DNA of 64,000 nucleotides from Ascaphus truei (taxonomy: Eukaryota; Chordata; Amphibia; Anura; Ascaphidae): NCBI GenBank assembly GCA_036426205.1, contig CM071570.1, positions 71,290,995 through 71,354,994 on the forward strand, written 5' to 3'. This document shows, piece after piece, positions 10,295 through 20,974 of this stretch; position 1 is the stretch's first letter, and each line of letters opens with the position of its first letter. Under the pieces are notes generated by a model. It was not told the DNA's origin and ran no database searches. It saw only the letters and a list, made by a program, of their open reading frames with translations. The position numbers were made by a program, and so were the translations under genes.

Positions 10295-12504
10295 GGGCCT
10301 CATTCAGAGAGGTTGATAAAAAATATCGCCAGGGTATTTAAAATGCCTTTTTTTTTGGGTGTTGCTATCACTGTATTCAGAAAGGCTCGATTACCAGTGT
10401 TAGCAAAATTCCCAAAATGGGTGAGTTGCTGCCAGCGATAGCATCAACCCTCTGAAAAGGCCTAAACCGGCGATTCATTTCTGCTGCAGAGAGAGCGGCT
10501 TTGACTCGATACAAACCCGGGAGGCCTAAGCACCCACCCTGTACACATTGAGTAGTATAGTTGTACGTCATAACCATATAATAATAATATGGGCATGATA
10601 AGCCTCTATAGCACTCAATGGGCACCCTAATTACAATACATTAATACACAAGACACACAATAATAAAACCTAACTAAACTCCAAAAAACCACACTTCACT
10701 AAATAAAAACAGTAGCCAGCTAATCCAATCAATACAAGCAATAACAACATCAACAATGAATTAATTAAACCATTAACCAATCAAACAAATTATTTCGTAA
10801 ACCAACTCAAAATGAATAGTAACACTAACCAATCTAAACAATGAATTACTACAACATTAATGAATTTAAACAGTAAAATAGAAGAAAGAAATTCTAACAA
10901 TATCTGAACTAACCATAAAACGCATTAGCTAACATAATACAACATTAACTACAAGTGAACACCAATCGCAAACCTTTTATTAGCATTAAGCATGAAAAAA
11001 CAAACAATCACATCCACATAAGAAACTGAAATGAAAAAAAAGCAACAGCCATAACAAGCGAGAAATGCCCCCAAATATTGTCATAATAATGTATTAATCT
11101 GTACCTTAAAGTGGTACAGATTAATATATTATCAATCAATGTGCCTTCCCCAAAAAATCAAAAAACACATCCAAATAAAAAAACCTGTAAAAAGAGACAT
11201 TTACAAACATTCAATATATTACTTACCTTTAGAAGCGGTGGCCCTCCGACTCCCGGGGTAACAGGAAGCTCACGTACCTTGAAGCCCTCCAACAGCATCC
11301 GATGCCATCCGCCATGAAGATCCGGATCAGGTACCCCAATCTTCTTTTTTCTTTCTTTAATGACCTTCTTCTATCTTCATCTGTAACCATTTCTTGATCT
11401 TCTTTCTTCATCTGTCAATCCAAAATACCCCATGTTAAATCCTTCTTGGGCTCAAATGAGGCGTCACGGCCTTACTGTAAATAGGGCTTGTGACATCACA
11501 TTTAGCCTCAAAATGGTTAACAGCCACCTGATTGGCTGTTAAAACCATGTTCAGACTTTAATTTTTTTTTTGACATGACGTCACTTAAAGGGAATGATGC
11601 CAGCCAATCAGAATGGCTGTGCTTCATTTGCCTTTAAGATGATGTCACGAAGCCGGCGTCACATGGTATTTCAGCCAATCAGATCGTGGGAACCAATATC
11701 ACACTCTGATTGGCTGAAATAACTTGTGACACAGCGGCCATCTTGGATTTAGTGACGTCATGTTAAAAGGAATGATGCCAGCCAATCAGAATGGCTGTGC
11801 TTAATTTGCCTTTAAGATGACGTCACAAAGCCGCTAAGGTAATGAAGGGGTTAAGTCCCCCCCGCAATTCCCCCGCAACCCACCCGCAAGCCTAAACAGC
11901 CACTAAGGGCCAAATTCCCCCTTCACCCACTCTCGCTAGCCACAGTATTGTATTGTATTGTATGTCTTTACAGTAAGCCTGGCACGGGTGTTTAACCCCT
12001 TCATTGCCTTAGCAGTTAGCCGCTAAGGTAATGAAGTTGCTGCATTTTTCCTGCATCGGATGCATGCGGGGGGGGGGGGTCCGGAGCTGCTATTAATGGC
12101 TATCAGCTCCGGAGACCCCCGGCATCAATCCAAGGCAGGAAAAGGGCCTGATTTTTTCTAAGTCCCGACACATCGCAGCTCATCGAGGCCATCTCCCCAC
12201 CAATTTACCTAAAGTTTGAGGTGAATTGGATTTGGGGAGAAGAACGCCTTTTAGGGCTGCGATGGGCTGCGATAGGCCGCGACAGCCGACTCACAGGTAT
12301 CTGAATCGCGCAAGTTTATGATCCTTCAGAAAATGGTCGATAAGCGGCTGATCGCCGCTCAATTGGCGAATTTCTATTTGTGATAAAATTGTGCGTCGAT
12401 ACAGGCCGTTATCGAGCACTAATCGAGGCTTTCTGAATACGAGTAGCCATTTTGGTCGCTAAGTGCTCGATAAGGGCCTTATCGAGGCTTTCTGAATGAG
12501 GCCC
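10295..12504. mobile_element. R1: 2.2-kb non-autonomous Harbinger-like element
   Basis: Termini are GGGCCTCATTCAGA and, in reverse complement, GGGCCTCATTCAGAAAGCC. TAA flanks both ends (10292-10294, 12505-12507). A related uninterrupted target, GACTAAGACGCTTTCATG, is present at about 13417, giving an empty-site comparison that fixes both borders and the 3-bp TAA duplication. A TAA duplication and GGGCC ends fit PIF/Harbinger. The interior has no transposase; it holds poly-G tracts, a GGTAATGAAGGGGTTAA hairpin arm, CCAAT and CRE sites, and subterminal TATCGA/TCGATA repeats. Confidence 0.75.
11531..11825. promoter_or_regulatory. Cluster of CRE and CCAAT motifs inside R1
   Basis: Three perfect palindromic CRE octamers TGACGTCA lie at 11576-11583, 11753-11760 and 11818-11825. 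CCAAT or ATTGG pentamers sit at 11531, 11604, 11675, 11709 and 11782, several in the NF-Y-favoured context CCAATCAG. A 70-bp block (GCCAGCCAATCAGAATGGCT...) is directly repeated about 180 bp apart. CRE plus CCAAT is a classic vertebrate promoter combination; whether it acts here is inference. Confidence 0.45.
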
Positions 12505-12507
12505 TAA

Positions 12508-13490
12508 GACGCTTTCATGATTTGGCTGCTGTTAGAGAAATTTCTATTTCCTGGTTCCACAAGCATGCACATTGGGAACTAAGCAATATCAAGAGACAAA
12601 AAACTGGCAACAAGCCAAAAGACACTGCACCACTTCGTATGAGACAGTGAAGAGGGAGAAAAAACGATTTATTTACAGCAAAAAACGGGAGAAAATTACA
12701 TTGACATGTTTCGTTCCATAGAGCTTTATCAAAATGTATCTTATATTGCATATATCTCTAATTCTGAGTGAACATATTGGAAGAATTCTCTATCTTTATG
12801 TGTTTTTCTCATTTAATTAGTTCATCCCATACCTTTGAGCCCCATTTTCTTCCTGCTGGGAGTTTCTATTGAATTGGGAACTAGTGTTGAAAGCCTTCAC
12901 TGCCAATCGAACTTAGAAATCCAACAAGAAAAATTAAATAAAAAAAATAAAGTAACTATTTTTTTCTCGAGAAGGGCTGAATAATTATGGGATTTTAAGA
13001 AAACAATATGTGATGCATTGTTTTCATATTTAAACAATTTTTACATTTTTAACATCACTACCTTTTTATTTCTCTAGGTGGCATACTGCAGTATTCTCGG
13101 ACTTGGGGGGGGGGGGGTTACAGTATGTATTTAATAACATCAATCTCAACCTTTGTAGGGTTTGGTCTACTGTTCCTACTGTTAACAGAAATCTTCCTCA
13201 CACACACAGGCAATGAAGTGATACTATAACTTTTATTACATTTGCAAACAGTTCATAAAGTGGTTTTCGACAGTAATCCTTCACGCTCATTCATGCACTA
13301 CAGACAGACCAATTCTGTTGCATCTCACCTCCCCCTACCCCTTCACAAAGCAAAGCAAAAGGCATGCGACTAGTCATCAACACCACACCCTGACCATGAC
13401 AAATTTACATACAAAGACTAAGACGCTTTCATGATTTGGCTGCTGTTAGAAAAATTTCCTTTGCCTGTTTCCAGTAGTGCTGCCTCTCCT
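12508..13490. repeat. Duplicated host segment carrying the R1 empty site
   Basis: TAAGACGCTTTCATGATTTG with GGCTGCTGTTAGA occurs at 12505 and again at 13418. GAGAAGGGCTGAATAATTA occurs near 10220 and near 12970. The two copies are diverged, so the duplication is old. Only the first carries the R1 insertion. Confidence 0.6.
12580..12738 (-). mobile_element. Small retroelement end with hammerhead-like motif
   Basis: Read on the minus strand, 12738-12697 gives TACATT, TTGATAA, a short stem, ACGAAAC, ATGTC, AATGTA. The 6-bp TACATT/AATGTA helix closes a hammerhead-like core, and GTC would be the cleavage triplet. The first box differs from CTGATGA at two positions and stem II is poor, so activity is doubtful. 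The neighbouring minus-strand text (TCTCCCTCTTCACTGTCTCA) resembles transcript-derived repeat sequence. Confidence 0.4.
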
Positions 13491-13911
13491 GTGAAAGAAA
13501 AATAAATGGCTGAAGGATTAGTGCATTGAAGAATTTGACTGTTTAACACTATTGGCACGTTTTAACACTATTGATAGCCACACAAAACGAATACACTCTA
13601 ACTAACCGTACCTGTAAACTGTAATGATTTTTTTTTTAAATAATAGGTACTGTAATACACACATGTCTAATACAAATACTTTACATACTGTATATGATAT
13701 ATACAAAGTGGAGATAAAGCGCAGACATAAAATGGTTAACATTTCATTACCTTTAATATAAGACTAACTTTTAAACAGGTTATTGTCAGTACCATACTTA
13801 CTTGTACTATACTTACTGAACCTGTACTTACCTTACTACAGTACAGTACAGTACTACATGCCAGTGGCTTTCCCATTACACACTAAAACAACTGGCAAAA
13901 TGAGCTAAAAG

Positions 13912-15063
13912 TTAATGTAGTTGTTGCATTTGTATACAGTCATTATGTCGTTCCAAAAACTTTTTATTCCTAATAATATTTACTAATTTTACTATATTTA
14001 CTAATTCCACCTTTTTAGACGGTTTAACAACCTTTCTTATATGATCCTTCAACTCATGCCACACCAGTTCTATTGGTTCAAATCTGGTGATCTGGAATAG
14101 GAGGGGGAACAAAATGGCGCTACTGTACACTGAAGCACTTACTCCGGTGGTGTCTTAACCAGGTTAATTCTGCTCGCAAGAATATAGGCAGGAGAGGCGA
14201 TGTGTTTAGGGTCATTGTCCTGGAAGAACCGGTGACCACCAGATGGGAAATCATGCTTTATGTATTTAACAATACAGGTAACAATTTTCTCTTGAAAAAT
14301 ACTTTAGCCTTGATTCCTGGAACAATAGAAGAAAAAATTATGAAAACACTGAACATTAGGGTATAGAATACACAACAGTAGTACAGTGCATAAGGCTAAA
14401 ATATGTGACTTTGTGCATTATTTTACCATCAAATAGTATTATGCATCCACGTCTAGAGATCGCACCACACACATGCATCTTCAGTGGGTGATTGGGCCGC
14501 GGCTTCAGAGAAATGTGTCCTTTTTTGCGGAATGCAAAAGTAGCAAATCTCTCAAGAACTACAGTTGTCTTGTCAGAAAATATGACATTCTGAAAAGTCT
14601 CGCCACTTTCGATCCATGCCCGTGCTTGTCCACTCTTTTTATCTTGTTGTTGTCCTTTATCATAAGATACGCTCTCTAATGAAAAGGAAGAATTTTACAG
14701 GTACAGTAAAACCACACTTTTACCTAAAGTACAGTAGTGTCTTACAGTAACTACGCCACGGTAATTACAGTATCAACCATGTTCTGGCACTCTGCATACT
14801 ATTGCATTATACTGTACTTTATTACAGTAAGACACTTACTTGACAGATCCATATGTCCATCCCAATTGGCGTCTCATCACCCTGATGCTGGTCTCAGATG
14901 CTGTGATATTGTACGTTTGCTGCACAGCGCTCATCATTAGCCTCGCTGATTTCATCCATGGCCAAAATCTGCGAGGATCAAGTTGTTTGGATGGGCCCAT
15001 AAGCGTGCCTGCTTCCACCAAAGCCGATTCCCAAACATCAGCCCGCACAGACCCTTTGTCCAC
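13912..15063 (-). pseudogene. Tc1/IS630-type DDE transposase with introns
   Basis: Minus-strand blocks in order: helix-turn-helix-like TASETSIRVMRRQLGW (about 14900); VIFSDKTTV (first catalytic Asp); RFATFAFRKKG; KPRPNHPLKMHVCGAISRRG; HRFFQDNDPKH (second Asp, about 14220); PIELVWHELKDHIRK (Glu, about 14060). This is the DDE order of IS630/Tc1 transposases. GT-AG introns fit the protein at 14839-14674 (166 bp) and 14142-14092 (51 bp). The second joins TPPE to SPDLN as in the family. Single-base shifts near 14637 and 14078 break the frame. Upstream residues are not recognised. The next gene upstream is on the opposite strand. Confidence 0.75.
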
Positions 15064-15337
15064 CGATGCTCATCCAGAAACCCCCAGCTCACCTCCTCCA
15101 GCACCCAGCCACGCCGAAGTTCATCCGGGTGACACCAGTACTCCTTGCACCAGATCCAGCTCGGTCGTTTGTATGCTGGATGTTTTTTGTCTATCAAAAT
15201 CACTGACAACTCAACAGAGCAATACAGGGACAGAATGGAGGCCAAGATTTATTGTTTTTTGGAGAGCATGGAGAATATGATAGGTGCATCGGTGTTCGTC
15301 TCTATAAGTTTGAGAGGAACGTCGCAGGGCTTATTCT

Positions 15338-15940
15338 TTGCTTGGAGTCTCTGTCCCTGTATGTCCCGAGCAGGAGGGTGACCTGGAGGTGCCTTATTCT
15401 CCCATACCCCCCTTACTCCCTCCCCCCCGTGCACCCTCTCAATCCCTGGATTTGACCTTAACGGTGCCAACACCACACTCACCCCCTCTGTATACCCTTC
15501 TGATGGAGGCGATGACAACCCCGGTAAGAGCTAGGCCATGACAGGAGGAAAGCATCCTCCCAGACCATCTACCCCTGCCCACTCCCAGGAGCACACCAGC
15601 ACCAAGGATTGTACAACTCCAAGACATCATGCTGAATGACCTGCCCAAGAGCGTCTGGGAGAAATACAAGATCAGATGTGGACGTCTACCTCAGAAATAT
15701 GCCCAGTTCATCATTAAACACCACGTCAGTTTTGAGATGTACAGCGAGTGGACCCAAAATGTCAATTATGAAGACAATAAATACAAGAAGGGTATTCTTG
15801 CAAATTTAAGGAGAACAATTATGGATGAAGTGAAGCCCTATTTTAATGTTACCACTCTTCTTGCGAGAACCGTGAGACAGCATCAATGGCCTTTTGAGGC
15901 ACACAAAGAATTTTACCAGGAGGTCCATCGATTTGTTTGA
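15338..15940 (+). CDS. Unrecognised gene, possibly with a BEN-like domain
   Basis: A Pro-rich segment (from 15338) runs in frame, through one TGA at 15539, into a clean ORF (15629-15940). The ORF is basic and helical: KSVWEKYKIRCGRLPQKYAQ, HHVSFEMYSEW, KKGILANLRRTIMDEVKPYF. The pattern C-G-x-L-P-x-K-Y-A followed by K-x-x-L-x-x-N-L-R-R-x-I-x-x-x-V-x-x-Y-F reminds me of BEN DNA-binding domains, but I cannot confirm this. It diverges from the minus-strand transposase and may be its accessory DNA-binding partner. GTGAGA at about 15871 could be a splice donor. Function is unknown. Confidence 0.45.
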
Positions 15941-16189
15941 CGACTACACGTTATAAATTTATTTACAACTAAAGATGCGCCGCCCAGGGCTACAAACAGA
16001 AATCATGGGGCCCAGGACAAATGAAAGGAGCAGGCCCCTCCCCTCTCCTCCCGAACAAAGAGTGCACTTACTGCGAAAAAATATTTTTTAGCACGCAACT
16101 TTTACTTAACTGTTTTCTTTTTGTGATACAGAAAAAAACATTACAATGCAACCTGTTTATTTTTAAATTTTCAACAAAAGACAGGTGAC

Positions 16190-17960
16190 TGCCTGTCTGG
16201 GTGGGTGAGTGACTGGGTGGGTGAGTAACTGGGTGGGTGGGTGAGTGACTGGGTTGGTGAGTGACTGGGTGGGTGAGTGAGTGACTGGGTTGGTGAGTGA
16301 CTGGGTGAGTTACTGTGTGGGTGACTGGGTGAGTGACTGGGTTAGTGACTGGGTGGTGACTGAGTGACTGGGGGGGTGAGTGACTGGGTGGGTGAGACTG
16401 GGTGTGTGAGACTGGGTGGGTGAGTGAGTGACTGGGTGGGTGAGTGAGTGACTGGGTGGGTGAGTGACTGAGTGGGTGACTGAGTGACTGCGTGGGTGAC
16501 TGAGCGAGTGACTGGGTGGGTGAGACTGGGTGGGTGACTGAGTGACTGAGTGGGTGACTGAGTGACTGCGTGGGTGACTGAGTGAGTGACTGGGTGGGTG
16601 AGACTTGGTGGGTGAGTGAGTGACTGGGTGGGTGAGTGAATGACTGGGTGGGTGAGTGACTGGGTGAGTGACTTGGTGGGTGACTGGGTGGGTGACTGAG
16701 TGACTGGTTGGGTGACTGTGTGGGTGACTGTGTGGGTGACTGGGTGGGGTGACGGAATGACTGGTGACTGACTGAGTGGTGTGACTGGGTGGATGACTGA
16801 GTGACTGGGTGGTGACTAAGTGACTGAGATGGTGACTGAGTGTGAGTGGGTGAGTGAGTGGGTTAGTGAGTGGGTGGGTTAGTGAGTGGGTGGGTTAGTG
16901 ACTGGGTGGGAGAGTTTGTGGGTGGGAGCATGCACGCGTGGGTGGGAGAGTGGGTGCGTGGGTGGGAGAGTGGGTGCATGGGTGGGAGAGTGTGTGCATG
17001 GGTGGGAGAGTGGGTGTGTTGATGGGAGAGTGGGTGGGTGGGAGAGTGAGTGGGTGGGAGAGTGAGTGAGTGGGTGGGAGAGTGAGTGAGTGGGTGGGAG
17101 ACTGACTGGGTTAGTGACTGAGTGGTAGGTGGACAGTAACTGGGTGGTGAGTGACAGTGACTGGGTGGTGAGTGACAGTGACTGGGTGGTGGGTGACCGT
17201 GACTGGCTGGTGGGTGACAGTGACAGTGACTGGGTGGTCAGTGACATTGACTTGGTGACAGTGACTGAGTGGTGGTTGACAGTGACTGGGTGGTGGGTGA
17301 CAGTGACTGGGTGGTGGGTGACAGTGATTGGGTGGTGAGTGACAGTGACTGGGTGGTGAGTGACAGTGACTGGGTGGTGACAGTGACTGGGTGTTGGGTG
17401 ACAGTTACACTGACTGGGTGGTGGGTGACAGTGACTGGGTGATGGGTGACAGTGACTGGGTGGTGAGTGACAGTGACTGGGTGGTGGCAGTGACAGGGTG
17501 GTGGGTGACAGTGTCTGGGTGGTGCGTGACAGTGACTGACTGGGTGGTGGGTGACCGTGACTGGGTGGTGGGTAACAGGGACAGTGACTGGGTGGTGGGT
17601 GACAGTGACTTGGTGGTGGATGCCAGTGACTGGGTGGTGGGTGACAGTGACTGGGTGGTGGGTGACCGTGACAGTGACTGGGTGGTGGGTGACAGTGACT
17701 GGGTGGTGGGTGACAGTGACNNNNNNNNNNNNNNNNNNNNNNNNNNNNNNNNNNNNNNNNNNNNNNNNNNNNNNNNNNNNNNNNNNNNNNNNNNNNNNNN
17801 NNNNNNNNNNNNNNNNNNNNNNGGGTGACAGTGACAGTGACTGGGTGTTGGGTGACAGTGACAGTGACTAGGTAGTTGGTGACAGTGAATGGGTGGTGGG
17901 TGACAGTGACTGGGTAGTGGGTGACAGTGACTGGGCTGAGTGACTGAGTGGGGTGGGTTG
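16190..17960. repeat. GT-rich minisatellite, several higher-order units
   Basis: From 16195 units are GTGAGTGACTGGGTGG-like; about 16890-17100 they become GGTGGGAGAGTGAGTG; from about 17120 a 21-bp unit beginning GTGACTGGGTGGTGGG dominates. Because 21 is divisible by three, long spurious frames (WWVT repeats, and Ser/Thr/His-rich frames on the other strand) stay open. They are not genes. An assembly gap interrupts the array. Confidence 0.9.
17721..17822. other. Assembly gap (102 N)
   Basis: A run of N inside the 21-bp minisatellite, with the same repeat on both sides. The true array length is therefore unknown. Confidence 0.99.
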
Positions 17961-17964
17961 AGTG

Positions 17965-18585
17965 GGTGACTTACCTTGACTGGCTGGGTGCTGCTTCCTG
18001 CTTCCTTGCCGCTTCTCCCCCTGCCTCTGATGTTCCCTTGGCAGCTGCCCAGGGCAGGAGGTGGGCACAGGGGGAGAGGCACGGGACGTGGGCTTGTGGA
18101 ATGCACAGGAGGGGGCGCATGAGAGGTGGGCTTGGGGGGCGCACGGGAGGTGGCCTCGGGTGTCGCATGGGAGGTGGGCAGCTGGGGGGGGCGCGAGGTG
18201 CCAGGCGGCTGCAGCATCCTCCGCAGCTGCTGCTGGGTTGGCACGCGGGAAGTAAGCTCTGGGGGCGGGGCGCGAGGCGCACGCAGGGGATGCAGGGTTG
18301 GCGCTTCCCTGTCCTCCGTCCCACGTTGGGAACGGTGGGACATCGAGGAAGCGAGGGGGGGATCGAGGAAGCGAGGGGGGGAGCGGGCCAGGCCAGGCCC
18401 ACAGGCAGCAGGCAGGACACCCTGGGGAACCTCGGCTCTGCGCATGCGCAATCGCCGCCATTTTTTTTAACACTTTTTTTTTTAACTATAATGGCCCGGC
18501 GACTGGGCCCCCCTGACTCATGGGGCCCGGGATGCCCGTACCGCCCCCCCTCCCCCCCCGTTGGCGGCCCTGGCGCCGCCAATTG
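17965..18585. other. CpG-rich segment, no gene supported
   Basis: GC- and CpG-rich with runs of C or G and a GCGCATGCGCA palindrome near 18440. Several overlapping frames over 100 codons are open on both strands, but all are low-complexity (Pro/Ala/Arg/Gly) and none has a recognisable domain. A GTAAGT on the minus strand near 17970 could be a splice donor, but this is weak. It forms the right part of the insertion at 15975-18587. Confidence 0.4.
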
Positions 18586-18659
18586 TTTTAAACTAAAAAT
18601 AAAAGTTGATTGTTTTCAATTATTTCATTGTTTAATGCTTATTTTCTATTTTTCATGTC

Positions 18660-19195
18660 TGGTGCTGGGCAAAGACAACATCCAGGAAATACCCCCCTTG
18701 GTGCAGAAAACTCTCCTAGCAATACTGCCAGGTAAGACACAGTGCTCAAATCCATGCATACCATGTCCCTTCCACCCAAACCCCCCAAAACATAATGTAA
18801 ACATTTAGTCCTAATGTAAAGTGCTGTACCCCATGCCATGCATGCTTTGTCTTCCCCATCCCCTTCAAAAAGCAGAAGATACTGTATAATAATGGACTGT
18901 ACTGGCGTCATGTTATAATAGTTTTTTTTCATGTGTAGGCACATTGTAGTCATAAAGTACTGTCCCCCATGTCATGCCCTTTCTCCCCAAACACCCCAAA
19001 AATCAGGATTGCATAATGTACGGTGCGATTGATAATATAGTATATTTTGTCTTTCTTTACAGACCCAGATGTCCATGAAGCACCAGCCATTGCGAAGAAG
19101 AAAGAGACAAGATTGTACATTTTGAAGAAGAGGCGATGTTGTATTTTTGTATTATTATTTTTTCCTTTATTATCCTGTACAAATAAAAAAAATCC
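18660..19195 (+). pseudogene. Two 3' exons and polyA site of an unrecognised gene
   Basis: An exon ending TGCCAG|GTAAGA (18732) encodes DNIQEIPPLVQKTLLAILP. A strong acceptor TTTCTTTACAG at 19062 opens the next exon, DPDVHEAPAIAKKKE...LKKRR. The phases agree across the junction. The KKRR tail matches the AKKKRR end of the gene at 22-23 kb, but its stop TGA has become TGT. AATAAA follows at about 19182. These may be the last exons of the gene beginning at 15.3 kb; that link is inference. Confidence 0.45.
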
Positions 19196-19679
19196 TTCTT
19201 TAAATATACTTATTGGTGTTTTCATGTTTTTACTGTTTAGACACTTACAGTAGTACTATACATACAGTACTAAAGGCATTTAAATATAATGTATATAAAT
19301 ATCTAATTGATATACTGTGCAGTACTGTATGCAGTATAAACATCTTGCAAATAAGTTACATTTACTATTTAGATACACATACAGTAGAACTGTACTGTAC
19401 ATACTGTAATATATAGTTGTACAGAATTTAAATATATATAAATATGTGACTTACCATATCTATACATCTTGAAATGCAGTTTCTTTTAGTGCTGAAATAA
19501 ACTTACAGTAGTATGTACAGTATAACAGTATACTATATAAATCTTGAAAATTAAAGTTGTTTTTACTATTTAGATACACTAACTGCAGTACTGTTCTACA
19601 GTACAGCAGATATCTAGCGACTCCATGAGGAAATGCACTGTATCTTACTGTACAGTAATTTAATTAGGAACATAATGAT

Positions 19680-20058
19680 ACACATGCACAGAAATGTGAT
19701 GGCACGCATATGCATTTCAACAATGTTCCAATTTGACATACACGAATGTGCAGAAATTGAGAAGACACGCATATGCGTTTCAACAAGTTTCCAATTTGAC
19801 ATACACGCATGCGCAGAAATGTGATGACACGCATATGCATTTCAACAAGGTTCCAATTTGACATACACACATGCACAGAAATGTGAAGACACGCTTATGT
19901 GTTTCAACAGGGTTCCAATTTGACATGCGCAGTAATGTGATGATATGGTTATGCGTTTCAACAAGGTTCCAATTTGACATACACACATGCACAGAAATGT
20001 GAAGACATGCTTATGCGTTTCAACAAGGTTCCAATTTGACATGCACATATGCGCAGAA
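19680..20058. repeat. ~62-bp tandem repeat, about six units
   Basis: Units follow CACATGCACAGAAATGTGA, ACGCATATGCATTTCAACAA, GGTTCCAATTTGACATA, with substitutions and one shortened unit at about 19924. Frames through it are spurious. It ends just before a second copy of the 3'-UTR segment seen at 19125-19195. Confidence 0.85.
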
Positions 20059-20064
20059 TATACA

Positions 20065-20145
20065 TTTTACATTCAGAAGAAGAGGCTATGTTGTATTTTT
20101 GTATTATTATTTTTTCCTTTATTATCCTGAACAAATAAAACAGAT
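20065..20145 (+). repeat. Second copy of the 19.1-kb 3'-UTR segment
   Basis: GAAGAAGAGGCTATGTTGTA, TTTTTGTATTATTATTTTTT and CCTTTATTATCCTG, then ACAAATAAAA, repeat 19125-19190 almost base for base. The ~62-bp array lies between the two copies, so a local tandem duplication is likely. Confidence 0.7.
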
Positions 20146-20149
20146 TGTT

Positions 20150-20960
20150 AAGACAACAACTCGCGATTGCCCACTTGAGTTTCTCGACGGTATTGCAGAC
20201 AACGCTAAAATTAAATTTTCTGCACTCAATCAAAACACTAGTAAACTCGCGTATTAATGCGTGAAAATTTCAAGAAATGATGCACCAAGATCAGGTATGC
20301 CAAGGAATTCAACCAGCAAAATGATTGGGTAACGGCCATTGCAGCTGTACATGCATTGTATTGCATTCTTTTTTGCCCTGAGATTGTCTGTGGGATCCTC
20401 TCCTGTACCATATTGGTCTCTCACTCACCTCTACCCTCCAACATGACTGCTTTCTTGATTTTGTAAATACTGTATTATCTTGTTTTGATGTCTCTCAACA
20501 TAATTGAGGTTGAGGTGCCCTTCATAATTGTCTCACTACGATAGTTGTATAGTATCAACTACTTTTCATTACATTTTCATAAGGATCTTGTGTACTAATG
20601 GGAAGATCATAGAGATTACAAAAAACAGAAAGGTTTGAATGTATGTTTATATGAACTGTACATGGTATTACACATGGACATTTCTCTCACTCCCCTGCTG
20701 TAAATGCTTTTCCGTATTTTCATTCTTTTATGTTCTCTACGTATGATTGGAATGAGAGTGAGGGCGTTGACTTCACTTCCATGGCAACCCGTTAAGCAAC
20801 TGGGACATTATGCTACGAGGGTTGAATCTCCACAGAGCTTCAAATTGCCTTCATCTGCCCTAGCTGGTGCAGACAGGTGATGTTGTCTGCAGAGTGTGGG
20901 TGACATCAGACATTCTGCCACTACTTTAGACCCAATAAGGCGATAACATAATTATTGTAA
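20150..20960. other. Spacer, nothing recognised
   Basis: No ORF with family features and no clear repeat boundary. Confidence 0.4.
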
Positions 20961-20974
20961 AGATTCTACTCGAT

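Larger units (their letters stand above)
15975..18587. mobile_element. Minisatellite-bearing insertion with GC-rich ends
   Basis: The left end (GCGCCGCCCAGGGCT...ATGGGGCCCAGGACA) and the reverse complement of the right end (GGCGCCAGGGCCGCC...CCCGGGCCCCATGA) share inverted phrases, and both borders abut ACTAAA-like flanks. The interior holds a ~1.8-kb GTGACTGGGTGG minisatellite and a CpG-rich 0.6-kb segment. It sits between the plus-strand ORF ending at 15940 and later exon-like pieces, as if inserted in an intron. Superfamily not assigned. Confidence 0.4.

Noticed and set aside
16879..17871. Long frames through the GTGACTGGGTGG array, including frames across N
   Set aside because: The 21-bp period keeps any frame open; no start context, domain or codon bias supports a protein.
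17868..18808. Several 100-350 codon frames in the CpG-rich segment
   Set aside because: Overlapping on both strands, low complexity, no domain, and some run across the gap or minisatellite.
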